From Bacillota bacterium (GTDB lineage Bacteria > Bacillota > Clostridia > Christensenellales > Aristaeellaceae): a stretch of 64,000 nt of DNA. This document shows positions 51,045 to 60,384 of the stretch, piece by piece. The stretch is from positions 44,635 to 108,634 of the forward strand of contig JAEWSC010000058.1 of the NCBI GenBank assembly GCA_023398575.1, read 5' to 3'. The notes below the pieces were generated by a model, which had not been told where the DNA came from, searched no databases, and saw nothing but the letters and a program-made list of their open reading frames with translations. Position numbers and translations under genes: made by a program. Numbering within the stretch: the first letter of the stretch is position 1; each line of letters starts with the position of its first letter.

Positions 51045-51788
51045 ATGATTTATGAAAAAGCGCAGAAATATACCGATTATCATAAGAATCACAATAACAG
51101 CGGCGGCCCCGGCGGGCTTAGCTTAGCTGAGCTATTGGCAGAAAAAATGTCTATTCAAGAAGGCAAGAAGCTTATTGATATCGGATTTTTCCGTGGCTAT
51201 CAGACGTGCTTTTTAGCCAAAGAATATGGTGTAGATATCGTGGCAATTGATCCTGGCGGAAGTCTCTTTGGGATTGAATATGGCATAGAGCCTTTGATGG
51301 AAAACGCGCGTGAGTTCGGTGTTGAAAAGAAAATACTCGGCATTAAAACAGGCGTTCCCGATACGCTGCTTCCCTGCAACTATTTTGATTACGCCTATAC
51401 CACCACCTGTTTGGAAATGCTTCGGCACACCAAAGGCGCAGATGGCTATCTTGCCGCATTAAAGGAAATCCACCGCATTGTTAAAAAGGGCGGCGTTTTG
51501 GGTTTAGGTGAGCCCATGTGCAGGGATGTGCCCATACCGGAGGAAATTGCGGCTTGCTGCAAGGAATATCATTTTGACAAATGCTTTGTAACCGATGAGG
51601 AAACCAAGCATGCCGTCGCCGAAGCGGGATTCAAAGTGCTTGAATACGGCTATTGCGAAGATGCCGGCGAATGGTGGCGTGAACATGTATTATACGATGA
51701 CCCTCATTCAGACTACAAGAAAGCCATTGAGTCAATGAATAACAGTGGCTGGCTGTCCTTCGGGTATGTAATTGCGATAAAAGAATAA
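51045..51788 (+). CDS. Class I SAM-dependent methyltransferase
   Basis: 247 aa. Rossmann motif KLIDIGFFRGYQTCFLAKEYG with VAIDPGG (acidic ribose-binding residue), then FDYAYTTTCLEMLRHTKG and RIVKKGGVLGLGEP. The GxGxG motif is changed to IGFFRG, which is unusual. It probably methylates a small molecule. A hairpin terminator follows. Confidence 0.8.
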   Translation: MIYEKAQKYTDYHKNHNNSGGPGGLSLAELLAEKMSIQEGKKLIDIGFFRGYQTCFLAKEYGVDIVAIDPGGSLFGIEYGIEPLMENAREFGVEKKILGIKTGVPDTLLPCNYFDYAYTTTCLEMLRHTKGADGYLAALKEIHRIVKKGGVLGLGEPMCRDVPIPEEIAACCKEYHFDKCFVTDEETKHAVAEAGFKVLEYGYCEDAGEWWREHVLYDDPHSDYKKAIESMNNSGWLSFGYVIAIKE

Positions 51789-51862
51789 AAGGTGAGCCTG
51801 TTCAGATTGGACAGCCTGATAACCGGTGGCGGTTTCTATCAAGGCCATCGCATCATATATGC

Positions 51863-51898
51863 AAGAATCCCGGCCACGGCCGGGATTCTTGCTCTTTC
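51863..51898. terminator. Bidirectional terminator
   Basis: AAGAATCCCGGCC / GGCCGGGATTCTT separates the rightward methyltransferase from the leftward ABC operon. Confidence 0.75.
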
Positions 51899-51971
51899 AT
51901 ATAGAATGCTTACATGAGCCAGTTACAACGCGAGTGCTCTTTTGATTATCACTGCCAAGCTTAAGTATCTC

Positions 51972-53888
51972 CTATCCAAGTGAACGCGGCTTGCCCAAAT
52001 CAGATCGCGGCCTTTGCAGCTTTGCCATAAGCATCTTTCTTCTTTTTCGGCGGCGATCACGAATCTCCAGTCGTTCGCCCAGATCTCGGGATCCAACGCC
52101 GTACACCAGGTATAGAATGACACCCGAGATAATCATGATAAATACGGTAGAAGCGCATCGGCGGCCCGAGGCATTGATGTTATAGCCGGAAATCCCCTCA
52201 TCGCTGCTCATGCTCTGAATGACCATCGCATAGGTCTTGCCATAAGAGCTGGAAAAGGTTGCGGACATATCGTATTCAGTAAATAGCGCATTGAAATTCA
52301 ACGCAAATACTGCCAGAATACTAGGCAAAATGATCGGCATTTTCACCTTAAGGAACGAAACAAACCGACTCGCGCCAAGGTTGCGTGCCGCGTCCTCCAG
52401 TTCTTCATCAATCGCATAGAAGGAAGCCTTAATCATCCTAAGCGAAAAGGGCAATTTGGTCACAACATATGCAATGATAATCAATAGCCGCACGCGCTCT
52501 TTAAAGTACATATTGCTATTGAGCACATACCAAACATTCTCACTGTTGAAATAAATGCGGTATGAGTAGCAAATCAGAATGGTCGGTAAAAGCCACGGAA
52601 ACAGCAGGCTGTACTCCAGAACCGCACCGCTTTTTTTATGCCGGAAGATGTAGTTGCAGGCTATTACCACAATCACGCAGGCAATCGCCGCCGCAAGCGC
52701 CGAGAGAATAAAACTTAACGAGATGCCCCCCATGGTCGCATCGTTTGAAAAGAGCCCCGATATTGCTCCTTCACGCACCTTATACACGCCACGGCTGGTT
52801 AGGAAGGAATAATCCGCTTGACCGAAAAAGTTAAGATGCGTCCAGTTTCCCAGATCAAGCTGCTTCATGCGGATTGCGCCATGCGTCTGAAAAGCAAATA
52901 TCACAATCATGACAACTGGGGTCATATAGATAATGAACAGCACATACGCGTAAATATGCGTGAATACGTTTGCAATGGGGTTGCTGATTTTTTGCTTAAC
53001 AAGCTTTGCCTTGGTTTTGGATACTGAAAGATAATGCCCCTTCCGTTCGTACGCTGATAGCACCGCCAAAAGAATGATCGTAAATAACGCGAGGATGATG
53101 GATAGCAGTGCTGCCCGCGCTTGCGGAAATGCCTCATCAGCCGCCGATGACCCCGCAAGGCGCACAATTTCAGGGTTGATAGAGTCAAATCCAAGCAGCG
53201 TCGGTGCGGACATTGCGCAAAGACCAGTGATAAAGGTCATTACGGTAAGCGAAAACAGCGTCGGCAGCAGTGTGGGAAGTACGACCTTCCAAAGCACCTT
53301 AAAAGGCTTTGCACCAAGGTTTCTAGCTGCCTCGACCGTGTTATAGTCGATGCTGCGAATCGCATTGCGTAAAAATAACGCGTGGTTACTGGTACAGGCA
53401 AAGGTCATCGTGAATAGAACCGCATTATAGCCTGAAAACCAGTTTGGATTGATGCCCGGAAAGGCGTTGACCAAGGCAGTCGTTATAATGCCGTCGCTAT
53501 CGTACAAGAAGAGATAGCCTGTCACCAACGCTACACCGGAGTATATCATAGTCGTCATATACCCCGCGCGCAGGATCTTGGCACCTTTGATGTCAAAGTA
53601 CTCGGTTAAAAATACGATTGACACGCCAACGATATTCACAGTCACAACCAATGCGATTGCCAGCTTCAAGGAGTTCCAGAGGTACTGACCCATGCTTCCG
53701 GCCAAGAAAAAGCGGATGACTGCAAAGGGATCAGCCTGACCGGCGGCATTTTTGGCTGTAAAGATGCTTGTCAAGGTGTTCAAGCATGGAAGTACCATAA
53801 AGCCCAGGAACAGGTATACAAAGAACGCGATCCCAAAGACTTTGAAGATGTGCTCGGCCTTTAGCCTGCCTTTTAGAATACCTTGCAT
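51972..53888 (-). CDS. ABC transporter permease, two-domain (ferric/polyamine type)
   Basis: 638 aa with two copies of the permease domain, about 12 helices. EAA loops: TVEAARNLGAKPFKVLWKV near residue 185 and ELEDAARNLGASRFVSFLK near 510. Fused permeases of this kind occur in FbpB-like iron(III) and related systems. It ends with a long basic tail (RDRRRKRRKMLMAKLQRPRS). The start overlaps the ATPase region closely (4-base gap); GGGGGTGACAGG precedes the ATG. Confidence 0.9.
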   Translation of the reverse strand: MQGILKGRLKAEHIFKVFGIAFFVYLFLGFMVLPCLNTLTSIFTAKNAAGQADPFAVIRFFLAGSMGQYLWNSLKLAIALVVTVNIVGVSIVFLTEYFDIKGAKILRAGYMTTMIYSGVALVTGYLFLYDSDGIITTALVNAFPGINPNWFSGYNAVLFTMTFACTSNHALFLRNAIRSIDYNTVEAARNLGAKPFKVLWKVVLPTLLPTLFSLTVMTFITGLCAMSAPTLLGFDSINPEIVRLAGSSAADEAFPQARAALLSIILALFTIILLAVLSAYERKGHYLSVSKTKAKLVKQKISNPIANVFTHIYAYVLFIIYMTPVVMIVIFAFQTHGAIRMKQLDLGNWTHLNFFGQADYSFLTSRGVYKVREGAISGLFSNDATMGGISLSFILSALAAAIACVIVVIACNYIFRHKKSGAVLEYSLLFPWLLPTILICYSYRIYFNSENVWYVLNSNMYFKERVRLLIIIAYVVTKLPFSLRMIKASFYAIDEELEDAARNLGASRFVSFLKVKMPIILPSILAVFALNFNALFTEYDMSATFSSSYGKTYAMVIQSMSSDEGISGYNINASGRRCASTVFIMIISGVILYLVYGVGSRDLGERLEIRDRRRKRRKMLMAKLQRPRSDLGKPRSLG

Positions 53889-53892
53889 CCTG

Positions 53893-54897
53893 TCACCCCC
53901 TCTGTTCCATCACCCTTGGATAAGCCATAATGTCTTTTTCATTCAATGCCACCGTTACTTTTTCACCTGTCTCATAAATGTTCATGCCATCGTTTTTCTC
54001 AATGGCCTTTATCACCTGTGAGCCCAGGTTGATTGTGTATTTTATATACAGCCCATAGAATTCACGGCCTTCTATCACGCCGCTAAAGCCTTGGCCGTTA
54101 TTTACGAGCACCCGTTCCAGACGCACGTAATTTCTATTGCCTGTGTCAAGGCTGGGAAGCTTACTGACCACTTCATCACAAAGTAGATTGATATCTCCAA
54201 TAAAATTGCATACAAATTCTGTCTGCGAGTGATTGTACACCTCTGTCGGCGTACCAATCTGCTCAATATAGCCATTGTTAAACACCGCAATACGGTCTGA
54301 AAGAGTCAACGCCTCTTCCTGGTCATGGGTAACATAGATCGTTGTAATGCCGAAATCCCGCTGCATCTTCTTGAGTTCGTTTCTTAGCTGCACTCGCAGC
54401 TTTGCATCCAAATTGGATAGCGGCTCATCCATGCAAATAATCGACGGATTGTTCACCAGTGCGCGTGCAATAGCCACACGCTGCTGCTGTCCGCCTGAAA
54501 GCTGCGAAACTGCCTTTTTCAACTGCTCATCGCTCAAATCTACCTTCTGGGCGATGGCACGCACTTTTGCATCGATTTCTGCCTTTTTGTCCTTTTTTAC
54601 TTTTAGACCAAAGGCAATGTTATCAAAAACCGTCATCGTAGGAAATAAGGCATAGCTCTGAAACACGATGCCAATGTTTCGATCCTCAATGGGCACATGA
54701 GTAATATCCCGTCCCTTGACGTGTACAGTCCCCTCCGCAGGCTCCACAAACCCCGTGATTGTCCGAAGCGTAGTCGTCTTTCCGCAGCCTGAAGGGCCCA
54801 AAAAGGTAAAAAACTCACTCTCCTTCACGTGCACATTGATTTTTTTTAGAGCCGTGAAATCACCAAACTTCACGACAATATCTTTCAAATCAATCAT
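53893..54897 (-). CDS. ABC transporter ATP-binding protein (FbpC/PotA type)
   Basis: 334 aa. Walker A FLGPSGCGKTTTLRTI, Q-loop VFQSYALFPTMTV, signature QLSGGQQQRVAIARAL, Walker B IICMDEPLSNLD, H-loop VTHDQEEAL. A C-terminal TOBE-like domain follows. It powers the fused permease and is fed by the binding protein upstream. The sequence group fits ferric iron, phosphonate or polyamine uptake. Confidence 0.93.
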   Translation of the reverse strand: MIDLKDIVVKFGDFTALKKINVHVKESEFFTFLGPSGCGKTTTLRTITGFVEPAEGTVHVKGRDITHVPIEDRNIGIVFQSYALFPTMTVFDNIAFGLKVKKDKKAEIDAKVRAIAQKVDLSDEQLKKAVSQLSGGQQQRVAIARALVNNPSIICMDEPLSNLDAKLRVQLRNELKKMQRDFGITTIYVTHDQEEALTLSDRIAVFNNGYIEQIGTPTEVYNHSQTEFVCNFIGDINLLCDEVVSKLPSLDTGNRNYVRLERVLVNNGQGFSGVIEGREFYGLYIKYTINLGSQVIKAIEKNDGMNIYETGEKVTVALNEKDIMAYPRVMEQRG

Positions 54898-55022
54898 CGG
54901 CTATGCTCCATTCAAGATTATTTTTATTGATCTTACAGCAAAATTTCGTATTTATGCGACTGCCTGCTGTTGCGGCGGCTGCACTCAAGCATAACTCTAG
55001 TTGTTTTACTCCGCCCTACAAG

Positions 55023-55051
55023 CCAAAGGACGGCCAATGGCCGTCCTTTGG
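55023..55051 (-). terminator. Intercistronic hairpin after the binding-protein gene
   Basis: CCAAAGGACGGCC / GGCCGTCCTTTGG with a 3-base loop. It has no strong T run. Such hairpins usually make the binding protein more abundant than the membrane parts. Confidence 0.7.
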
Positions 55052-55093
55052 ACGCCGGGGAAACATTTGTAAGGCTTGGATTATATGCTCCGT

Positions 55094-56296
55094 TTACTTC
55101 GCCGCGGGTTGGGTCAGCGTCGCCCAGTCCAGGTTATCCCAGTCGGGTTCGGGATTCGGTGTGCCCATATCGGCCCAGTAGAAACCCAAGTTGGTCATGA
55201 TGTTCGTCCACTCGCTGGAGTGTGCGCCAACATAGGCGTAATACTTCATATCGGTTCCGCTCACCATTTCCTGGGCGCAGTTCTTCAGCGTGTAAATCGC
55301 GGGAACTTCATCATACAGCATGCCAGCAGCAACGGTGTTGCAGGGGTAGGAGTCAAATTCTTCGCCCCAAGCAGCCTGTACTTCAGCTGAACCAAACCAT
55401 TGTGCAAACGCCTTCACGGCTTCTGTTTCCTTATCGCTGCGACCCTCACGCTCGAGGATACCAATGTACTCTGCAATATAGTAGGAGCCGTCTTTGATAT
55501 CAACCAGCGCCCAGTTTTCAGGTTCCAGCGTGCCCTTGAGCGGCGTGGTGGAGCCTTCGGCAGCGGCATCGATCTGGCCATACAGGGAGGAAGAGTAGAA
55601 TGTAGAAACCTGCACTGTGCCCTTGTTCAGCGGGTCAAAGCCGTAGTTATCGCCTGTGAAATTGCCGTTTGCGCAGTATTGCCAGAGGGTCTTCCAACCG
55701 TCGATGGTAATGCCGCCGGCAGGGCTGTTCGGGTCTACAAAGGGGAAGAGCATCGCAGAGTTGATATTCGCATTCGTCGTGCCACCAACCTTGCCTTGAC
55801 GATACCAAGTATAACCGCTGTTAACAACGTCTGCCCAGTGGTCAAAAGCCAGCTTTTCACCCTTGGTTCCCAGATCGTCCGTACGGTAGAGCATCAAAAT
55901 ATTCTGGATAACCAGGCCATAGGCCTTGCCATCGTACTTATACAGGCCCACTTCCTCGGCCCAGCTGGGCGTCCAGTCGGCCAGAGCAAGATTCTCATAC
56001 TTTCCTTCGATGACTTGGCTCCAACGGGTTTCATTCAAACCAAAGAGGATGTCGCCATCCTTTTTCTCATTGGCAGCCTGGATGGCGGCTGTATCACCGG
56101 AGATAACGGTATTGTCATCCATAGAGATGGTGAAGCCGGCATTTTTAGCTTCGTTTACGAGCCAGGTAGCTCTCTCTGTAGAGTTGGAGTTGGAATAGAT
56201 GCGGATTGTGTAACCAGAATAATCCTCAGCGACAGCAGCAGGTACCATTGCCAGTACCATCATAAGTACCAGCAAACATGAAAGGGCCCTTTTCAT
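55094..56296 (-). CDS. Extracellular solute-binding protein
   Basis: 400 aa. Signal peptide SCLLVLMMVLAMVPAAVAED. The mature protein resembles iron(III)/type 1 binding proteins (TIRIYSNSNSTERATWLV, DILFGLNETRWSQVIEGKY, ALVDIKDGSYYIAEYIG). No lipobox, so it is probably held at the membrane by its partners. It is the first gene of the leftward ABC operon; the ligand is not certain. GGAGG lies upstream of the ATG. Confidence 0.9.
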   Translation of the reverse strand: MKRALSCLLVLMMVLAMVPAAVAEDYSGYTIRIYSNSNSTERATWLVNEAKNAGFTISMDDNTVISGDTAAIQAANEKKDGDILFGLNETRWSQVIEGKYENLALADWTPSWAEEVGLYKYDGKAYGLVIQNILMLYRTDDLGTKGEKLAFDHWADVVNSGYTWYRQGKVGGTTNANINSAMLFPFVDPNSPAGGITIDGWKTLWQYCANGNFTGDNYGFDPLNKGTVQVSTFYSSSLYGQIDAAAEGSTTPLKGTLEPENWALVDIKDGSYYIAEYIGILEREGRSDKETEAVKAFAQWFGSAEVQAAWGEEFDSYPCNTVAAGMLYDEVPAIYTLKNCAQEMVSGTDMKYYAYVGAHSSEWTNIMTNLGFYWADMGTPNPEPDWDNLDWATLTQPAAK

Positions 56297-56662
56297 TGTA
56301 TTCCCTCCTGTAATAAGGCTTTTGACACCTTATTTATTCTAATTATTTTAACAGAAAGAGCAGGGAATGTAAATTACTTTGAACAGATACAAGCATGATT
56401 CGATTAGTGGTAATATTAGCATTTCCTGACGAAATGCAGATAGATCTGCAATGCAGCTGTTCCTATAGCCATACAAAGGGCATTCCTTCCATAAGAAAAC
56501 TTGCCTTGACGCAGGTCTTTTCCATGGCTTGAAAGTGATGCTGGATATGACCTATATGAATTAATATGATGCAGGCAACTGGGCGGCCGGCGTGAATGAT
56601 TGACATGATTCGACATACTGCGATATAATTTGTCGTAAGGATTCAAGTGGGGTGAGCATCGC

Positions 56663-57322
56663 ATGACGCAGGAAAAAGAGCCGCACCATCCTTCTCTGCT
56701 TAAAAGTTTGGATCGGTTTTCTAAGAAGCACCAGTTTAAACCGCTTACCATAAAATTGGCTGCACTTACTGCATGCATTATCATCGTTCTCTGCGTGATT
56801 TTCGGTGTAGTAACCGTTACAACTGTACAGAGCAAAACGGTACAATTTGGCCTGAAGGATATCGGCGAATTGGCAACACAAGCGGGATTCTATACAAACA
56901 TTCAAATGATAAAAGGGTCTCGGCAGCTTTTTAATGTCGACATTCCTTTTACAGAGAGTAAGTATATTTTTAGTTACAATGGCGCAATAAAGGCTGGCCT
57001 TGACTTTGGCGATGTCGGCATTGATGTCAATGAGCAATCACATATCATCACCATCAAAATGCCCTCTATCAAGATATTGAGCAACGATATTGACCACGAC
57101 AGTCTGGAAGTCTATGACGAGGTAAAGAACATCTTTAACCCCCTCAAGTTGAGCGATGTAAATCTATCTCTCCTGGATATGGAAAAAGAAGCGGAAGAAA
57201 CCGCAATAGCAAACGGCCTTTTTGATAATGCGCAAGCAAACGCAAAAGTGCTGATACGGGGATTTCTAAGCGGAGCATTTGATCTTGATGTATATTCTGT
57301 AGAATTCGAATGGCCGCAATGA
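56663..57322 (+). CDS. DUF4230 membrane-anchored protein
   Basis: 219 aa. One N-terminal membrane helix (about 33-53: LAALTACIIIVLCVIFGVVT), then the DUF4230 domain (LATQAGFYTNIQM, AIKAGLDFGDVGIDVNE). The domain faces outside and its function is unknown. A 26-residue membrane peptide follows after 36 bases, probably in the same transcript. Confidence 0.85.
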   Translation: MTQEKEPHHPSLLKSLDRFSKKHQFKPLTIKLAALTACIIIVLCVIFGVVTVTTVQSKTVQFGLKDIGELATQAGFYTNIQMIKGSRQLFNVDIPFTESKYIFSYNGAIKAGLDFGDVGIDVNEQSHIITIKMPSIKILSNDIDHDSLEVYDEVKNIFNPLKLSDVNLSLLDMEKEAEETAIANGLFDNAQANAKVLIRGFLSGAFDLDVYSVEFEWPQ

Positions 57323-57358
57323 TGCTACCATAACTTTATCAAATGGAGGAACTATCCC

Positions 57359-57439
57359 ATGAAAATTATCAAAGGAATTCTGCTTGCCATTATTGGCATT
57401 ATTGTTCTTTTCTATTTAATTCTCTTGTTGACCGCATGA
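57359..57439 (+). CDS. 26-residue membrane peptide
   Basis: Starts MKIIKGILLAIIGIIVLFY and ends LILLLTA; one hydrophobic helix after two positive residues. TGGAGG precedes the ATG by about nine bases and a terminator follows at once. Small peptides of this kind often join a larger membrane partner; DUF4230 is the likely one. Confidence 0.6.
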   Translation: MKIIKGILLAIIGIIVLFYLILLLTA

Positions 57440-57461
57440 CGAAAAGAAAAATGGAAATCGG

Positions 57462-57488
57462 CCTCCAACGCTATTTCGGAGGTTTTTT
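57462..57488 (+). terminator. Terminator of the DUF4230 operon
   Basis: CCTCC...GGAGG with loop and six T. A second hairpin, AAACCGCC / GGCGGTTT, lies at 57498-57521. Confidence 0.8.
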
Positions 57489-57587
57489 GACAGTTTGAAA
57501 CCGCCATTTCTGGCGGTTTTCTTTATCTAAAAAGGAATATCATTCCTTCTTCAAATGCCGCGGTTATGGTATGCGGCATCACAATGG

Positions 57588-58202
57588 TTACGTTTTTGCC
57601 AACCCGTGCTGGAGCATGTCTACCAGATTGCTTTCAAGGGCCAGAATATCGTCAAAGCTCATATCTTCCCGCATGAATGTATGAAGCTGACTGATAAGAA
57701 GGTTGACAACACCTGCTACGAATGGAGCCGGAAAGCCTAATTGCCCTTTGTCCCACGCCGATTCGATCATTTTCCCCAGTTCATCACCGGATTGGGGGAA
57801 GGCAGCCTGTACAGCTTCTTTCACGGTATTGTCCTCCGCCAGGAACCTGTGCCAGAACTGATAAAAACGAGGCTCTTGAAGGGTAAACTCCAGGCTGTGG
57901 CGCAAAATGAAGCGAAGCGCCTCAAAAAAATCATCGGTTGCTGGCACTGCATTCGTGGTGAAAGCCGCCTTTTTTTGTGCAATGATATCCATCAGGCACA
58001 GGTATAAATCCAACTTATCATTGAATTTGTGATAAAAGCTGCCCTTGCTCAAACCACTCTTCTTGATAATATCATTCAGTGATGCGGCGTCAAAGGACTT
58101 ATCTGCAAATTCAGTTAATGCCGCATCAAACAGCAAGGGCATATCACTTAGCGGATTTCCCTGCTCCTGCTTTTTTTGAGGCCTTACAAATATAGGTTTC
58201 AT
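57588..58202 (-). CDS. TetR-family regulator
   Basis: 204 aa from MKPIFVRPQKKQ with GGGAGG upstream. N-terminal HTH: AASLNDIIKKSGLSKGSFYHKF. The C-terminal ligand part is variable. It is cotranscribed with the SDR gene (11-base gap) and likely represses both through the dyad at 59115-59132. Confidence 0.9.
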   Translation of the reverse strand: MKPIFVRPQKKQEQGNPLSDMPLLFDAALTEFADKSFDAASLNDIIKKSGLSKGSFYHKFNDKLDLYLCLMDIIAQKKAAFTTNAVPATDDFFEALRFILRHSLEFTLQEPRFYQFWHRFLAEDNTVKEAVQAAFPQSGDELGKMIESAWDKGQLGFPAPFVAGVVNLLISQLHTFMREDMSFDDILALESNLVDMLQHGLAKT

Positions 58203-58212
58203 ACAGCCTCCC

Positions 58213-59082
58213 CTATTGCTGACCGGCATAGCGCAAGGTTAGTTTCATCACTTCATCGATGTTGTTGGGATCGGCGGTATAGCTATTCATAGAGACTACT
58301 TGATTTTTCTCGTCGAAACACTTGCCGCTGATTCCCTTCACGGCGTCTGACAAAGCCAGATAGGCATAGGTGCGCGCCATCTGTTCGGGGCTTAAGGACG
58401 CCTTGCTTTTGAGTGTATACATAAAGCGGGCCATGGCTGACAGCCCGGGATACCGGCTGACATCGACTTTCACATTGGTGACACGAATGCAATTCGCCGT
58501 TACACAAGTACCGCAGAGCTTTTTTGCAAGCCAGAGTGTAAACATCTCCTGCGCCCTTTTGGATTGGTAATAAGCGTTGGTCACGCTGTATTTTCTTTTC
58601 CTGAACTCAGGATCATCAAGCAATACCTTTGTGCCAGGCTTGACCAGCAACCCTTTTGAGGAAATCGTAATCACCCGTCCGTCCCCGCTCTTTTTAAGCG
58701 AGTTTAGCAGGAGCTCGGTGAGCAAAACCGGTCCGACATGATTGGCCGCCCATACCGTCTCGATGCCCTCCTTTGAAAACTGTGGCTTTTTCCGTGCAAT
58801 GTCAAAATCAGCTGCATTATGAATCAGTACGTCCACCACCGGGAAGTGGCTGATCACATCCTCAGCAAATGTTTTAACAGAAGTAAGTGAAGACATGTCT
58901 ACCAACTTTAGCTCGGCTGAGCCTTTGGTGATGGCTTGGTTGATTTCAGTCAAAGCCTTACGCCCGCGCTCCTCGCTGCGGCAAGCGATGATCACATGCG
59001 CACCAGCGTTGGCAATTTGAATAGCAGCCTGCTTTCCAATGCCCGAATTTGCCCCCGTAATGATACAGATTTTTTCTTTCAT
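58213..59082 (-). CDS. Short-chain dehydrogenase/reductase
   Basis: 289 aa. NAD(P)-binding ITGANSGIGKQAA, VIACRSEERG (basic residue favours NADP), NHVGPVLLTELL, catalytic Ser in VITISSKG and YYQSKRA (Tyr-x3-Lys: YxxxK is YYQSK). Substrate unknown. The ATG at 59082 has GGAGGCG upstream; the GTG two codons earlier is less likely. First gene of the SDR-TetR operon. Confidence 0.9.
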   Translation of the reverse strand: MKEKICIITGANSGIGKQAAIQIANAGAHVIIACRSEERGRKALTEINQAITKGSAELKLVDMSSLTSVKTFAEDVISHFPVVDVLIHNAADFDIARKKPQFSKEGIETVWAANHVGPVLLTELLLNSLKKSGDGRVITISSKGLLVKPGTKVLLDDPEFRKRKYSVTNAYYQSKRAQEMFTLWLAKKLCGTCVTANCIRVTNVKVDVSRYPGLSAMARFMYTLKSKASLSPEQMARTYAYLALSDAVKGISGKCFDEKNQVVSMNSYTADPNNIDEVMKLTLRYAGQQ

Positions 59083-59114
59083 GACCACGCCTCCACCCGA
59101 TTAGACTATTCGGT

Positions 59115-59168
59115 ATAGACCATCTGGTCTATCAATTGCAGTATAATCTCTTTTTGCAGTATTGTCAA
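59115..59168 (-). promoter_or_regulatory. Promoter and TetR operator of the SDR operon
   Basis: Minus strand: TTGACA (59163-59168), 17 bases, TATACT (59140-59145). Just downstream lies the perfect dyad ATAGACCA-GA-TGGTCTAT (59115-59132), placed where a bound repressor would block elongation. Confidence 0.85.
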
Positions 59169-59403
59169 TGTCAGAAGTAAAAGAATCAACCGATATGCAA
59201 TGAATGTGCAGCAATACACCCGCCCAACTACCTTTGACAAGTCAAAAACCGCCATTTCTGACGGTTTTCGCAAGTAATCTAAGACCTATTCATGTGTTGT
59301 TATTGATTCAGCGGATGATCAAACATGGAAACAGGCAAAACCACAGTCCTATGAGTCCAATTGTCATGGTACCCAAGTAGGAAAGAGGTGCTTTTCCATC
59401 TGC

Positions 59404-60108
59404 TTAGAGCTCAACCGCACTTTGCGGCCTTGAATCCGTAAATGGCTCAGGGGGATGAATGCCCAGGCGAATGGCCTCAACCAGCGCCGGAAGCTGAACA
59501 TCCAAGGGGATACCGGGATCATAGCAAACGGGCTTACTGACGTGGAAGATGTGGTTTTTATGATCCAAGTGCACTGGATAAAACTTGAGGGCTATTCCAA
59601 GGGTGCGAAAGGCCAGAGGCGCAATTTGTAAAAAGCCTTCGTTTATCCATGTATGATGGGATTGATAGCCGGAAGGCTGCTCCGGAAAGATAATGATATG
59701 ATTGCCATTTTTCAAATGCCGAATGCTTTGGCGAAACGTTTTCACGCCCCGTGCGTCGTGGTAAACTGGCACGCCTGGCGCACTTTTTAAAAGAGGGGGC
59801 AGCAGCGCTGCGGCAATATAAGGCAGCGTGATGTTATAAAGCGGTTCCATCAAGCAGCCGGGCTGCCACCAATAATCCTGGCGCACATAGGCTGGAACGG
59901 CCTTGGGTTCCATCATATCGGCATTCAACCATGAAAAGCACTGATCGCGCAGGGGAAATTGTGTGGTCATCGCAATCGGGCCCCAAGCACCTGCGTGGTT
60001 ACATAAGAATACGCATGGCTCACCGTCAAAAGGGACATCCCAAACGGTCTGCATCTTCCTTGAAAAAGTTCGTATGATTACGGCAGTTGCCTGATACAGT
60101 TTTCCCAT
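59404..60108 (-). CDS. PlsC-like acyltransferase with changed active-site motif
   Basis: 234 aa from MGKLYQATAVI; AAGGGG lies upstream. The glycerolphosphate acyltransferase fold is suggested by FLCNHAGAWGPIAM and IIIFPEQPSGY, which stand where active enzymes have NHxxxxD and FPEGxR. The catalytic Asp after the His is Gly here, and Gly-Thr becomes Gln-Pro. The enzyme may use another substrate or be inactive. Stretch 59169-59403 to the right of its end is non-coding. Confidence 0.7.
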   Translation of the reverse strand: MGKLYQATAVIIRTFSRKMQTVWDVPFDGEPCVFLCNHAGAWGPIAMTTQFPLRDQCFSWLNADMMEPKAVPAYVRQDYWWQPGCLMEPLYNITLPYIAAALLPPLLKSAPGVPVYHDARGVKTFRQSIRHLKNGNHIIIFPEQPSGYQSHHTWINEGFLQIAPLAFRTLGIALKFYPVHLDHKNHIFHVSKPVCYDPGIPLDVQLPALVEAIRLGIHPPEPFTDSRPQSAVEL

Positions 60109-60384
60109 TATTACGCCCCTTACCGACAAAAGAATGCAATTTTTTTGCCTCCTCCTTATCATATATCAACTTTATGCATTGTCAACCGTTCCCGCAACGA
60201 CTACGCGGACAGTGATACACAATTTGGGTCATGGGAGAGATTGATATTTCGAGATGCGTTACTTTCTTTAGACATCGAGATGCATGGAGGTGTGCATCCA
60301 TCGCCGCCTACCGCGGCTCATCCTTGCAGGTAGTCAGGCTTATGCCATGCCCCAACGCGGAAGCAGCTCATACACCAGGCAAAA
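60109..60384. other. Intergenic region
   Basis: No gene supported on either strand; short frames only. Confidence 0.4.

Noticed and set aside
55400..56281. Long rightward ORF (293 aa) opposite the solute-binding gene
   Set aside because: Lies wholly antisense to a well-supported gene with signal peptide, has no ribosome site and no domain-like sequence.
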